DNA of 64,000 nt from Bacillus sp. FJAT-47783 (GTDB taxonomy: Bacteria > Bacillota > Bacilli > Bacillales > Aeribacillaceae): contig NZ_JAKZKS010000018.1 in assembly GCF_022808615.1 (NCBI RefSeq), positions 1 to 64,000 on the forward strand, given 5' to 3'. Within the stretch, counting starts at the first letter, position 1; every line of letters starts with the position of its first letter. The notes under the pieces were generated by a model that saw only the letters and a list, made by a program, of their open reading frames with translations, was not told where the DNA came from and made no database searches. Both the position numbers and the translations under genes were made by a program. Shown here one piece after another: positions 10,420 to 19,590 of the stretch.

Positions 10420-12216
10420 CTAGATTTTTTGCAGATTTTTCTTCAAAAACTCAGCAATCTGTGTATTCATGGTTACTTGATTATCTATTTTTTCAGTCTG
10501 GTGCCCTTCATCTTCAAAAATGGTAAACTGAACATCTTGTCCAAGTGATTTCATACTTGATACAAGTTGCTCTGCTTCGGAAATAGGAACACGGGAATCG
10601 TTGCGTCCATGAAATACGAGTAATGGTGCTTTTATTTTATGAAAGTGATTTATAGGGGCAATTTCTTCAAAAAAATCAGCATCATGCTTTAATGATCCAT
10701 ACTCATATTCCCTTAAGTAACGTCGCCATGATCCCGTGTTTTCCAAAAATGTTCTAATGTTAGAAAAGCCTACAATATTCACGCCTGCAGCCCACAGATC
10801 TGGATAATGGGTTAAAGCCGCCAAAACCATAAATCCCCCATAACTTCGCCCCATAATCCCTATCTTTTTTGGATTGACACCGTGTGATTTGACTATATCC
10901 TTTACTAACCAAGCAAGGTCGTCTACTGCATCCATTCGTTTGCGGGCATCATCTAATTTTATATACTCCCTCCCATATCCTTTGCTTCCACGTATGTTTG
11001 GAACTATTACTACAATGCCCTGATTGACCAAATATTGAATAACTGGATTGTAAGTAGCACGTGTTTGACTTTCAGGGCCGCCGTGAACATATATAACTGC
11101 GGGTTTATCCACTCCAGATTCTTTTTCATAATAGAAATACGGGACACTTAACCCATCAAATGATGAGAAGGAACAAATTTTTGGTTCTTTCAATAAACTT
11201 TCAACAGCTTCCGCTTGGGAAATAAAGGTGATTCTTTTCACTTTCTTCTTTGAGAGTGACATTTCCCAAATATCTCCTGGAGATGTTGGCGTATTTAGAG
11301 AAAATATAAACTGATCTGGGTTCAGCCAGGAGAGTGAATTAATAACCCCGTCTGGGAGACTTTCTATTTTTTTCTCCTTGTTTGTCATCAAATCAAATAT
11401 ATATAAGCTTGAAATACCACCTTCATTTAATGTATAGACTAAATGATTCTCATCTGGGGACAACTTCATTTCTTCTATGTCCCATTCTGTAAAATGAACG
11501 AGTCTTTCAATATGACCAGGGCAATCAAGGGAAAATCGACTTAAATACAACGTTTCCTCACCCAAATCGGTCAGCATGAACCCACCTTTACCATCTTTAG
11601 TTATTTCGATGGATTGATAGCGTGCGGGCATATCGCTCTTTCCTACTCTTGTCGTTTTTCCTGTTTCTATATTTAAGATATAAATTGCTTGATCAATATT
11701 TGTTTCTGGTATTTCAATCAATATATTTTCTCCGTCTGGAAGCCACCTTAAAGGAATACATTTGCCATCAAATCTATAAACTACGTCTGTTTTTTTGTTC
11801 GTTATATCTTGAATGTACACATCAAAAAATCCAGGATTTCTTCGATTACTAGAAAAAGTGATGAACTTCCCATTTGGGGACCAACCTCCAAAATGATGAA
11901 AACAATCGGGTGCTTGGACGAGCGGTTCAATTTCACCACTGGACTGTTTGAACAAAAATAATTGTTGCTTTTCATTTCCATTATCGTCCATACCGACTAC
12001 AGTCTTATCTCCTTTTGGAGAATGGTGGACACTCATTATACGATCTTCAAAATGGACATATTCCACGGGTTCCTGCTCCTCATTCATAGTCCACACTTGT
12101 GGAAGCCCGGTGATATTGGAAATAAAAGTGAACTTATTTTTCGTTGGTATAGCCTCTGATTTACTAGCAGATTTCACTGTTAAATATGCCAGTAACTCCT
12201 CTTCAGTAAATTGCAT
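10420..12216 (-). CDS. S9 family serine peptidase (prolyl-oligopeptidase / acylaminoacyl-peptidase type)
   Basis: Cytosolic serine peptidase, 598 aa: an N-terminal beta-propeller of about 340 residues (WD/PD40-like repeats with SPDENH- and SPNGKF-type turns) caps a C-terminal alpha/beta hydrolase domain. The nucleophile motif is GRSYGG, with the Asp in GRNDSRVP and the His in DEGHQTEK. No signal peptide is seen. It is the first gene of the peptide operon and diverges from the LysR gene. Its ribosome site, AAGGGTGA, is weaker than those of its neighbours. The context suggests hydrolysis of imported short peptides. Confidence 0.9.
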   Translation of the reverse strand: MQFTEEELLAYLTVKSASKSEAIPTKNKFTFISNITGLPQVWTMNEEQEPVEYVHFEDRIMSVHHSPKGDKTVVGMDDNGNEKQQLFLFKQSSGEIEPLVQAPDCFHHFGGWSPNGKFITFSSNRRNPGFFDVYIQDITNKKTDVVYRFDGKCIPLRWLPDGENILIEIPETNIDQAIYILNIETGKTTRVGKSDMPARYQSIEITKDGKGGFMLTDLGEETLYLSRFSLDCPGHIERLVHFTEWDIEEMKLSPDENHLVYTLNEGGISSLYIFDLMTNKEKKIESLPDGVINSLSWLNPDQFIFSLNTPTSPGDIWEMSLSKKKVKRITFISQAEAVESLLKEPKICSFSSFDGLSVPYFYYEKESGVDKPAVIYVHGGPESQTRATYNPVIQYLVNQGIVVIVPNIRGSKGYGREYIKLDDARKRMDAVDDLAWLVKDIVKSHGVNPKKIGIMGRSYGGFMVLAALTHYPDLWAAGVNIVGFSNIRTFLENTGSWRRYLREYEYGSLKHDADFFEEIAPINHFHKIKAPLLVFHGRNDSRVPISEAEQLVSSMKSLGQDVQFTIFEDEGHQTEKIDNQVTMNTQIAEFLKKNLQKI

Positions 12217-12522
12217 GTTTTCACCCTTTCTCGAACAACTGGTATCAACACTAATTAAAGAAAAAAGTCAAGAAAATATCATTTTTTATAAGTACTAATT
12301 TTGAAGTGACGAAAATTCTTGTCTTCCTTTTTGTAAGAAATATGCATTTTTTGACAACTCGTTTATTCTATTTTTTATTATTATAATATTGACTAATTAA
12401 TTATAAAAATATATTATTTTTATAATATTATAAGTATTTATTATAATTTAAATTTTCTGTTATCTATGTTCACTTTTAATTTTGTTACAACTCTACGTAA
12501 GTATTAAAAGGAGGAATAGTAT
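12217..12522. promoter_or_regulatory. Divergent promoter region of peptide operon and lysR, with inverted repeat
   Basis: This very AT-rich gap separates the divergent S9-peptidase operon and the lysR gene. TTGACT at 12389-12394 and TATTAT at 12412-12417, 17 bases apart, form a plausible promoter toward lysR. A perfect 10-bp inverted repeat, TTATAAAAAT with spacer ATATT and ATTTTTATAA (12401-12425), overlaps that -10. A role as the LysR-type autoregulatory site is inferred. No good promoter toward the operon could be chosen in the A/T run. Confidence 0.5.
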
Positions 12523-13440
12523 ATGAGTTTACAATCCCTACGATATTTCATAGAAATAGCTAATTATCTGAGTTTCAGCGAAGCATCAAAAAGACTTCAT
12601 ATTTCTCAGCCGGCATTAAGTCAACAAATTTCTGAACTTGAGAACAGATTAGGGTTTAAGCTATTAAATAGAACAACTAGAAAGGTAACTTTAACAGAAG
12701 AGGGTGCGTATATTTATAAAAAACTTTCATCATCATTTGATGAAATTGAACAAACTGTAGATTACATGATTAAACGGAAAATGATACCAAAGGCCAAAAT
12801 AAAAATTGCTGCAGTTCCTTCAGCAGCAAGTACTTTCATCCCTACACTGTTAAAAAAAGTAAAAGACGATTTTCCAGATGTAGAATTTTACACACATGAA
12901 ACTACTTCATCAAATGCGATAGAATTTATTAAACAAAAAAATTATCATCTCTCCTTTATTCGAACTCCCACTTATAAAGAAAACGTCTTAAGTAATAAGT
13001 TAAGCCTTTTTGAATTTAAAAAATATCCTTTACGATTAGTTGTTTCTACTAAACATCCACTAGCTAATAAAGACTCAATTTATCTTCATGAAGCAAAGAA
13101 TGAATTTTTTATTCATTATAGCGATCAACAAACAAATTCCTTACAATTTTTATTAGAAAAGGCATGTCTTAATGCGGGATTTTCCCCCAAAAAATTATGC
13201 GCTGGATCAGCCTTATTATCAATTTATAATATAGTTTCCAATAATTTAGGTGTTGCATTAATGCCATCCGATATGACAAGTTTAATAGAAACAAGTAAAA
13301 TTAAAACACTAACTATTAATAATCTAGAACTCTTTAGCTCCATTTCTGTTCTATGGAACAAAGATAACAATACATCTTTTTTGACAAATCATATTTTATA
13401 CATACTACAAAACGACCCACTTTTTTACGATTTTTTATAG
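12523..13440 (+). CDS. LysR family transcriptional regulator
   Basis: LTTR of 305 aa. The N-terminal winged helix-turn-helix is canonical (LRYFIEIANYLSFSEASKRL, then HISQPALSQQISELE, then GFKLLNRTTRKVTLTEEG). The rest is a two-lobed ligand-binding domain of the PBP2 fold. AGGAGG lies 7 bases before the ATG. Because it is divergent from the peptide-use operon, it probably controls that operon in response to a peptide or breakdown product; this is inferred from position only. Confidence 0.9.
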   Translation: MSLQSLRYFIEIANYLSFSEASKRLHISQPALSQQISELENRLGFKLLNRTTRKVTLTEEGAYIYKKLSSSFDEIEQTVDYMIKRKMIPKAKIKIAAVPSAASTFIPTLLKKVKDDFPDVEFYTHETTSSNAIEFIKQKNYHLSFIRTPTYKENVLSNKLSLFEFKKYPLRLVVSTKHPLANKDSIYLHEAKNEFFIHYSDQQTNSLQFLLEKACLNAGFSPKKLCAGSALLSIYNIVSNNLGVALMPSDMTSLIETSKIKTLTINNLELFSSISVLWNKDNNTSFLTNHILYILQNDPLFYDFL

Positions 13441-13605
13441 TCAACTTCCATTAATTCATACACATGTGTCACCTCTTATACTTCGTAAACGATTATATTT
13501 TTTTAATAATACGATTTAAATACTCCAGAAGCACCTAAAAATTGATTAAGTAACACTTTGGGAATAAATATCCTTCTTATTCATTCCCCCTAAGAAAAAA
13601 TCTAA

Positions 13606-13638
13606 AAAGGTGAAATGACAAGTTGCCATTTCACCTTT
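13606..13638. terminator. Bidirectional intrinsic terminator
   Basis: A perfect 12-bp stem AAAGGTGAAATG / CATTTCACCTTT with a 9-base loop, A/T runs on both sides. It lies between the convergent lysR and the Met/Gly/Tyr-rich protein gene. Confidence 0.85.
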
Positions 13639-13642
13639 CTTT

Positions 13643-14212
13643 TTAGTAGAAAAACGGGAAGAAGAAGCGGGAAATTCCTGCAAATGGGAATAAAAAGCGA
13701 CGAAACCTTCTAAATCTACGTGGAAAACCGTATCCATATCCGTAACCACCATAGCCATACGGATACCCTCCATAGCCACCAAATCCTCCATAGCCATACG
13801 GGTATCCTCCCCCAAATCCGTATTGACGATCCATATCTGAATCTTCATCTCCGACTGGTACGAGCATGTGTACGTTTTCCCGATCGACTCGATCAATAAT
13901 GCCATCAATTTGCTGGCCGTCCATCGTTTCCATCATGACGTAGTAATGTTTATATTTTTTGCAAAAGCCTTCTAAATCTTTTGACTCGCCATCTTTCATC
14001 ATAGGTTCTGTCATCGGCATATTAGCATTTGGCCCCATATTATTTCCATATGGCATCATATGAGCCGGATTATCCATCATATTTCCATACGGCATCATTT
14101 GCCCCTGATAGTCCATTCCATTGCCCTGCGGCATCATTTGCCCCTGATAGTCCATTCCATTGCCTTGTGGCATCATTTGTCCATACATCATATGTGAATG
14201 GTTTTGATTCAT
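13643..14212 (-). CDS. Met/Gly/Tyr-rich repeat protein with Sm-like core (spore-coat-like, function unknown)
   Basis: No known function recognised. The 189-aa protein has three zones. The N-terminus has Met/Gln/Asn/Gly-rich 13-residue repeats (MMPQGNGMDYQGQ type, four copies). The middle, about residues 80-125, reads KKYKHYYVMMETMDGQQIDG followed by VHMLVPV and looks like an Sm-like beta fold. The tail is very Gly/Tyr-rich and ends in Arg/Phe clusters (RRFRRFRRFLFPF). Such composition is common in Bacillus spore-coat and surface proteins. The frame is open to 14296, but AGGAGG is 11 bases before ATG 14212. It stands alone, ending at a shared terminator. Confidence 0.75.
   Translation of the reverse strand: MNQNHSHMMYGQMMPQGNGMDYQGQMMPQGNGMDYQGQMMPYGNMMDNPAHMMPYGNNMGPNANMPMTEPMMKDGESKDLEGFCKKYKHYYVMMETMDGQQIDGIIDRVDRENVHMLVPVGDEDSDMDRQYGFGGGYPYGYGGFGGYGGYPYGYGGYGYGYGFPRRFRRFRRFLFPFAGISRFFFPFFY
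14052..14178. repeat. 39-bp in-frame tandem repeat within the Met-rich protein gene
   Basis: The unit beginning GGCATCAT recurs exactly every 39 bases at 14052, 14091 and 14130, with a partial copy at 14169. The 14091 and 14130 copies are nearly identical; the 14052 copy has diverged. It encodes the 13-residue repeat, so copy-number change would keep the frame. Confidence 0.9.
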
Positions 14213-14350
14213 TTTAACAAATTCCTCCTCTTTACACCCAATTTCCCTCCTATTGTATTCAACATATAGGTATTTGCTACAATTAATTGAGCTCATCGTT
14301 AGCTACATAACGACGGAAGAGAAGGAGCGAGTTCCGAACCGATTCACCGA

Positions 14351-15229
14351 TTAATGAAATATAGACTTTTGTTGTTGATACAATGAAACTAATTCTTGTA
14401 ATTCTTCCTTCTGCCAATAAGGTTCAGCGACCGTTTGCAAATGAAGGATTAAGCTTTCTATTACAATATCAGGATAATTCGAGCGTTCCTTTTTCGCTTT
14501 TTCCCACTCTTGCAAAAGTGCGTCGATTACGTCAACCATCTTTTGAACTTGTAAATCTTTTGCTCTTATCAATAAGTTTTTCAGCTTTTCTTGAAAAAAA
14601 TCAGCTTCTTTATCAGAAAGTTGAAACATTTCTTTTTTCAAAAATCGCTTTTTATAATTTTTATAACCTTCTACTAACACATCGCATTGGTGTAATAAAT
14701 GATGCGTTAACGTTTGTAAATCCATTTCCACTTTATCTAAAATAATATGGCTTACGTACTCATGAGCCGTTCCTTGCAATGATGTGGCGAGGTCAAGGAC
14801 ATACGGTTCAATGTCTTTTCCATACACTTCAAAAAGCTTTTGTTCTAACCATTGATAGATTTCTTTTCGCATTTGCCGAAAAAACGCTTCTAAATCATCT
14901 TTAAAATGAAACGACTCTTTCATATGAATCACGATAAATTCACGGTTTTCGACAAAAACGGATATCGACAATAACAATTGCTCATAAAATTTTTGCTTCG
15001 GGGTTAAAATGGGGTTTCTTTCAATTTTATAAAATTTTTCTGAAACGACATCGTAATAGTGCCAAATAATTTCAATGAGCAATTGGTCTTTCGACTTAAA
15101 ATAATGATAGATGGAACCTTTTGCGATTCCGAGAAAATCAGCAATTTCTTGCATGGACGTTTGATTAAAGCCTTGTTTCGAAAATAAATCCATTGCCCCT
15201 TCCAAAATGAGCGCTTTTTTCTCTTTCAT
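14351..15229 (-). CDS. TetR family regulator paired with RND pump (YerO-like)
   Basis: TetR-type repressor, 292 aa, longer than most TetR proteins but like Bacillus YerO. The N-terminal HTH reads ILEGAMDLFSKQGFNQTSMQ, then IADFLGIAKGSIYHYFKSKD. The remaining helical part would bind a ligand and dimerise. GGGAGG lies 7 bases before the ATG. It follows the SwrC-type pump gene on the same strand after a 63-base gap with a stem-loop; in B. subtilis yerO and swrC are also neighbours. It probably represses the pump. Confidence 0.85.
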   Translation of the reverse strand: MKEKKALILEGAMDLFSKQGFNQTSMQEIADFLGIAKGSIYHYFKSKDQLLIEIIWHYYDVVSEKFYKIERNPILTPKQKFYEQLLLSISVFVENREFIVIHMKESFHFKDDLEAFFRQMRKEIYQWLEQKLFEVYGKDIEPYVLDLATSLQGTAHEYVSHIILDKVEMDLQTLTHHLLHQCDVLVEGYKNYKKRFLKKEMFQLSDKEADFFQEKLKNLLIRAKDLQVQKMVDVIDALLQEWEKAKKERSNYPDIVIESLILHLQTVAEPYWQKEELQELVSLYQQQKSIFH

Positions 15230-15258
15230 AAACTACCCTCCCTTGACTTCTTGAAAGA

Positions 15259-15289
15259 AATCTCCACTGCAAATCAAACAGTGGAGATT
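15259..15289 (-). terminator. Stem-loop between swrC-like and tetR genes
   Basis: 11-bp perfect stem AATCTCCACTG / CAGTGGAGATT with a 9-base loop, followed on the minus strand by a short T-rich run. It may end the pump message or only attenuate read-through into tetR. Confidence 0.6.
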
Positions 15290-15292
15290 TTC

Positions 15293-18200
15293 TTACTTGT
15301 CTTTATCTTTTGAGTCGTCCTCTTTCACCATTTTTAATAAGTGTTCGAGCATCCCGGCAATTTCTTCTTTCCGATACGTGTTTTGTGGCTCTGCTGGTAC
15401 TTGCGCTTTCCCTTCTTCTTCGTGAACATCTCGTTCCACTTTTTCTTCAAGTAAATAGGCTGGAATAAGCTGCCCATCAGGTGTCACATATTTTTTATTC
15501 AACTTGCGTGTTTCTTTATCAAAGAAACTATAAACAACTGGAATGATAAATAGGGTTAAGAACGTACTTGAAATTAACCCGCCGATAACGGTTAATCCCA
15601 TTGGTTGGTTCACTTCTGAACCCTCGCCCATTCCGATTGCCAGAGGTAGCAATCCAAGAATCGTTGTGAAAGCCGTCATTAAGACGGGACGAATACGTAC
15701 TTTTACTGCATGGATAATCGCATCGTAAGTCTTCATTCCGCTTGCTTTCAATTGATTCATATAGTCTACAATGACAATCGCATTATTAACGACAATACCC
15801 GCTAAAACGATTAAGCCAATGACGACCGTAATACTAATTGGCGTATTTGTTGCAAATAAGGTGAGCCCCACGCCAATAATCATTAACGGCACCGTAAACA
15901 TAATAACAAATGGATATTTTAGTGACTCAAACTGTGCAGCCATCACTAAATAAATGAACACAATCGCTAACACAAATGCCAAAATCATATCATCCATGGA
16001 CGATTCAAGAAGCTCTCGATCTCCACCGAACGTAATTTCCGTTTCATCTAGAAGTTCTAAATCGGCAATTTTTTCATCGACTTCCCTCGAGATCGCTCCT
16101 AAATTTGTATCATTGGCATACTTCACCGTAAATTGAACGGCACTTTGTTTGTCAATACGGCGAATTTCGGTCGGCCCTTCACCACGTTCAATTGTCGCAA
16201 CATCTTTTAGCGTAATAAACGAGCCGTCTGCTTTTTTAATCAGTAAAGATTCTAAAGCTTTTACATCTTTTATGACTTCCTCATGATAGGCAACATTAAT
16301 CATATAAATCTGCCCATTTTCTTCATTTGTCATTTGCAGGGCATCAGTTCCACGAGTTGCCTCTTTTACAATCATGGCAATTTGGATTGGCTGAAGGCCG
16401 TTGGATAATGCTTTCTCACGGTCGACCTTAACCTGTAACTCTTCAACGGTTTCCGCTAAATCGTTTGTCACCTCATTGACATCATCTAATTCCGATAATG
16501 CGTTTTGAATTCGATCAACATTTTCTTCTAGTCGCATACTGTCCTGATCTTTCACATTAAATGTAAGAGTATTCGGTTCAGAACCAGTAGATGATTGTAA
16601 ATTCAACGATACTTCTGCTGTTTTGTTTGCTTGTTCAGCCGCTTGTTCAATATCTTTTTTCACATCATCAACAAAGTCAAATGTCGATTGTTCTCGCTCA
16701 GTGAAATCGACCATCTTTACATACATTTGTGCAATGTTAGCATTGGATGTTCCACGAAATGATTCTTCTTGTGTAGAACCGATTAAACTGACATATACTT
16801 CAACATCTTCTTCATCCTCTAGCACTTGTTCTACATTTTCAATCACTTTCGTCGTTTCCGATAAGGCCGTACCATTTTCTAATGTAATGTCAATTGTAAA
16901 ATAGCCTTCATCTGTTTTGGGCAAGAAAACAGCGCCTACTTGTGTAAAACCAAAAATACTCGCTGCAAAGACGAAAATCGTTAAGATAATGACAATCGCA
17001 CGGTTTCGTAACGACCATTTCACCGCACGTTCCAATGCTTGTTGGAAAACAGACTCTTGGCGCTCCTTTTCGATGTTTTTTCGCGGCTTCTTCAACCATC
17101 TGCTCGCTAGCATCGGAACGACTGTTAAAGCGACAAATAAAGAAGCAAATAAACTAAAGGCAATCGTTAACGAGAACTCGGTAAATAAATCGCCGATAAT
17201 GCCTGTAATAAAGACGACTGGTAAAAAAACCGCAATCGTCGTAAATGTTGAAGCAATAATGGCAGGTCCCATTTCCTTTGCACCTTCATACGCAGCTTTT
17301 TTCGGCTCTTTTCCCATTGATAAATGACGATAAATATTTTCGATGACGACAATCGCGTTATCGACAAGCATCCCAATTCCAAGTGCAAGACCACCTAATG
17401 TCATAATGTTTAACGTAAAATCTGAAAAATACATCAATACAAAAGTAACAATAACGGAATACGGGATGGCGATTCCGATAATGAGCGGGCTTTTCACATT
17501 TCGTAAGAACAAAAATAAAACGATCATCGCAAACGTTCCGCCAAGTATAAGAGTATTCAGCATATTGCCAATTGCTTTTTGCACATACTCGCCTTGGTCA
17601 AATAAAATATCGGCTTTAACAGCTTCATATTTTTCATTTTCATCGAGAAGCTCATTCAATTTTTCTTGAAAAGCTTTCGAAACTTGTGCTGTATTGGCAT
17701 CCGATTGTTGGAGTACACTTAATAAAACTGACGGTTTTTGATTCGCTCTCGTAATCGTATCAGCGTGTTTTTCCTTAATCCCTACATCTGCAACATCGCT
17801 TAATTTAATTTTAGCGCCAGTTTTAGGATTAACACCTACGTTTAAGTTTTTCAATGTATCAACAGAATCAATCGTACTAATCACACGTGTCGTTAGTTCT
17901 TTTCCGTCTGTTTCTATTGGACTCCCTGGCAAGGATGTATCATTTGCTCGAATGACATCGACAATCTCAGACTGGCTCAATTGATATTTCTTTAATTGAT
18001 CTTGATTGAGCTCAACTTTTACTTCCTCCGCCGTAACTCCAGAGAGATTTACACTTGCGACACCTTCTGTTTTTGTTAGCTCATCTTTTAAATCTTCCGC
18101 TAATGCTTGCAATTCTTTTTCATCACTCGTAGATGTTAAAGAAAGCTGAATGATGGGAAACTGTGAAGGATCGAATTTTAAAAAACGTGGCTCATTCACT

Positions 18201-18559
18201 TCATCTGGGAGTGGGACACTTTTAATATTGCTTAAAATTTCATCTTGCACTTCATCGATTTTCGTCGCCCAAGAAAATTGTAATAGGACTAAACTTGCCC
18301 CTTCTTGAGATGTTGAAGAAATGGTATCAAGCCCTTCTATCGTTGAAAGGGATTCCTCAATTGGCTTTGATACTTTTTCAACGACTTCTGTAGGACTTGC
18401 TCCACTATAATTCGTGACAACTACTCCGATTGGAGGATTAATTTCAGGTATTAGTTTTAATGGTATGTTCATAAACGATACGACGCCTAAAATTAGCACT
18501 AACATCATCGTAACGAATGTGAACACAGGTCTTCGAATAGAAAATCGACTTAACCTCAT
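15293..18559 (-). CDS. swrC: RND-type efflux transporter (SwrC/YerP-like)
   Basis: Resistance-nodulation-division pump of 1088 aa, close to the size of B. subtilis SwrC (surfactin tolerance and swarming). It begins RLSRFSIRRPVFTFVTMMLV, has two large extracellular loops and about 12 membrane segments. The TM4 region GGLALGIGMLVDNAIVVIEN carries the proton-relay Asp, with Asn in place of the second Asp, as I recall for this subgroup. The C-terminus is a charged cytoplasmic tail of about 70 residues (EEKVERDVHEEEGK). The adjacent TetR gene supports a regulated lipopeptide or drug exporter. The gene symbol rests on similarity and neighbourhood, not on an alignment. Confidence 0.88.
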   Translation of the reverse strand: MRLSRFSIRRPVFTFVTMMLVLILGVVSFMNIPLKLIPEINPPIGVVVTNYSGASPTEVVEKVSKPIEESLSTIEGLDTISSTSQEGASLVLLQFSWATKIDEVQDEILSNIKSVPLPDEVNEPRFLKFDPSQFPIIQLSLTSTSDEKELQALAEDLKDELTKTEGVASVNLSGVTAEEVKVELNQDQLKKYQLSQSEIVDVIRANDTSLPGSPIETDGKELTTRVISTIDSVDTLKNLNVGVNPKTGAKIKLSDVADVGIKEKHADTITRANQKPSVLLSVLQQSDANTAQVSKAFQEKLNELLDENEKYEAVKADILFDQGEYVQKAIGNMLNTLILGGTFAMIVLFLFLRNVKSPLIIGIAIPYSVIVTFVLMYFSDFTLNIMTLGGLALGIGMLVDNAIVVIENIYRHLSMGKEPKKAAYEGAKEMGPAIIASTFTTIAVFLPVVFITGIIGDLFTEFSLTIAFSLFASLFVALTVVPMLASRWLKKPRKNIEKERQESVFQQALERAVKWSLRNRAIVIILTIFVFAASIFGFTQVGAVFLPKTDEGYFTIDITLENGTALSETTKVIENVEQVLEDEEDVEVYVSLIGSTQEESFRGTSNANIAQMYVKMVDFTEREQSTFDFVDDVKKDIEQAAEQANKTAEVSLNLQSSTGSEPNTLTFNVKDQDSMRLEENVDRIQNALSELDDVNEVTNDLAETVEELQVKVDREKALSNGLQPIQIAMIVKEATRGTDALQMTNEENGQIYMINVAYHEEVIKDVKALESLLIKKADGSFITLKDVATIERGEGPTEIRRIDKQSAVQFTVKYANDTNLGAISREVDEKIADLELLDETEITFGGDRELLESSMDDMILAFVLAIVFIYLVMAAQFESLKYPFVIMFTVPLMIIGVGLTLFATNTPISITVVIGLIVLAGIVVNNAIVIVDYMNQLKASGMKTYDAIIHAVKVRIRPVLMTAFTTILGLLPLAIGMGEGSEVNQPMGLTVIGGLISSTFLTLFIIPVVYSFFDKETRKLNKKYVTPDGQLIPAYLLEEKVERDVHEEEGKAQVPAEPQNTYRKEEIAGMLEHLLKMVKEDDSKDKDK

Positions 18560-18635
18560 ACTTTCGCCTCTCTTTACTTTTGACTAATTGGTCGAATGAT
18601 ACAGACAATAATCCTTCAAGTTATTTATCTATAAG

Positions 18636-18650
18636 TTGACTTCCGGTCAA
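18636..18650. promoter_or_regulatory. Candidate TetR operator upstream of the RND pump
   Basis: On the minus strand this reads TTGACCGGAAGTCAA: a 5-bp inverted repeat TTGAC/GTCAA around CGGAA, 77 bases before the pump start, overlapping a TTGACC that could serve as -35. The remainder of the gap (about 18651-18837) shows no gene or clear structure. Confidence 0.5.
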
Positions 18651-18837
18651 TCCCATGTTCACTATATAAAAAAACAAGGAAAATTTCAAGGAAATTGTAT
18701 ATGTAAATTTAGACTTATGACGAATGTTTGAATAGGTCAAATATGGATAAAAACAATAGCTCATTCGAAATCGCATTAAAAGTCTCAATCATTGAAACTA
18801 GTCGTTATTTTTATAATGTGCTTTTTTATCGAAAAAA

Positions 18838-18869
18838 AAGAAACCAAACAAAAAATTGTTCGGCTTCTT
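18838..18869 (-). terminator. Intrinsic terminator of the marR gene
   Basis: On the minus strand, AAGAAGCCGAACAA pairs with TTGTTTGGTTTCTT using two G-T pairs and is followed by a run of eight T. It overlaps the marR stop codon. Confidence 0.8.
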
Positions 18870-19329
18870 ATCGAAAAATTAAATGTTGACTATGTACACC
18901 TGCTTTTTTTAATAAGGACATAAGCTGCTCTTGTTCTTCTCCCGTTAAGCCAGAGAATGCACGTGCCATCCTCATCGCATGGATCGGATAAATTTCGTCT
19001 AAGTATTCCTGTCCTTTTTCTGTCAACTTCGCATATACAGAACGTTTATCTTTCAGATCTTGCTCACGATAAATGTATCCATTTCGTTCTAATTTATCAA
19101 TAACATAGGTAACATTCCCGCTAACGAGGAGTAGGCGGGAACCAATTTGTTGTAATTTTTGCGGTCCCCTCGTATACAATAGCTCTAATACGGCAAATTC
19201 TGTTGGATTAAACCCATGTTCTTTACTATCACGAATAGAATGTTCTGAGATGCTTTTAAATGATTTTGCAAAAATGTGAAAAAGCGACATTGCTCTTTCT
19301 ATCTCTTCTTGCGTAAAAGAAGTCATCAT
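18868..19329 (-). CDS. MarR family transcriptional regulator
   Basis: MarR-type winged-helix repressor, about 153 aa. Core HTH and wing are visible: NPTEFAVLELLYTRGPQKLQ, then SGNVTYVIDKLERNGYI and REQDLKDKRSVYAKLTEKG. Starts are possible at 19335 or 19329; GAGG is 8 bases before 19329 and only 2 before 19335, so I prefer 19329. A 22-bp near-palindrome lies about 170 bases upstream. The gene stands alone, so its targets are unknown. Confidence 0.88.
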   Translation of the reverse strand: MMTSFTQEEIERAMSLFHIFAKSFKSISEHSIRDSKEHGFNPTEFAVLELLYTRGPQKLQQIGSRLLLVSGNVTYVIDKLERNGYIYREQDLKDKRSVYAKLTEKGQEYLDEIYPIHAMRMARAFSGLTGEEQEQLMSLLKKAGVHSQHLIFR

Positions 19330-19496
19330 ATTCATCGCCTCTTTACTTTCATAATCTATTAAAAAGTGAAACTTCTTTCAGTGAGGGTATTCCCCATGGA
19401 ATTCTAAGCTGTGGCTTGCTCTTTACAATAATTTCTTAAAATTCTAAATATGTGAACTAATATTATTTTACTATCTTTCTAACAATATGAAAAGGA

Positions 19497-19580
19497 AAAA
19501 TGTAAACGTTAACATTTTTTTATAACTATATTGTTATATTTTTTCATTTATCATTTCAATATAGTTAAAATTTAACTATA
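19497..19580. promoter_or_regulatory. Two palindromes between marR and mobA
   Basis: 19497-19518 is a 22-bp near-palindrome (AAAATGT, then AAACGTTA, then ACATTTT). 19560-19580 is a perfect 10-bp inverted repeat TATAGTTAAA / TTTAACTATA with one central A. Both lie in the AT-rich leader upstream of marR. The first is a plausible MarR site; the second could be another operator. No coding sequence is seen in 19336-19590. Confidence 0.45.
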
Positions 19581-19590
19581 ATAGAATGCC

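Noticed and set aside
14052-14178. Possible CRISPR array
   Set aside because: The repeats are contiguous, in frame, and encode a 13-residue protein repeat; there are no spacers.
15543-17669. Several plus-strand open frames of 60-136 codons
   Set aside because: Antisense shadows of the RND pump gene with no ribosome sites.
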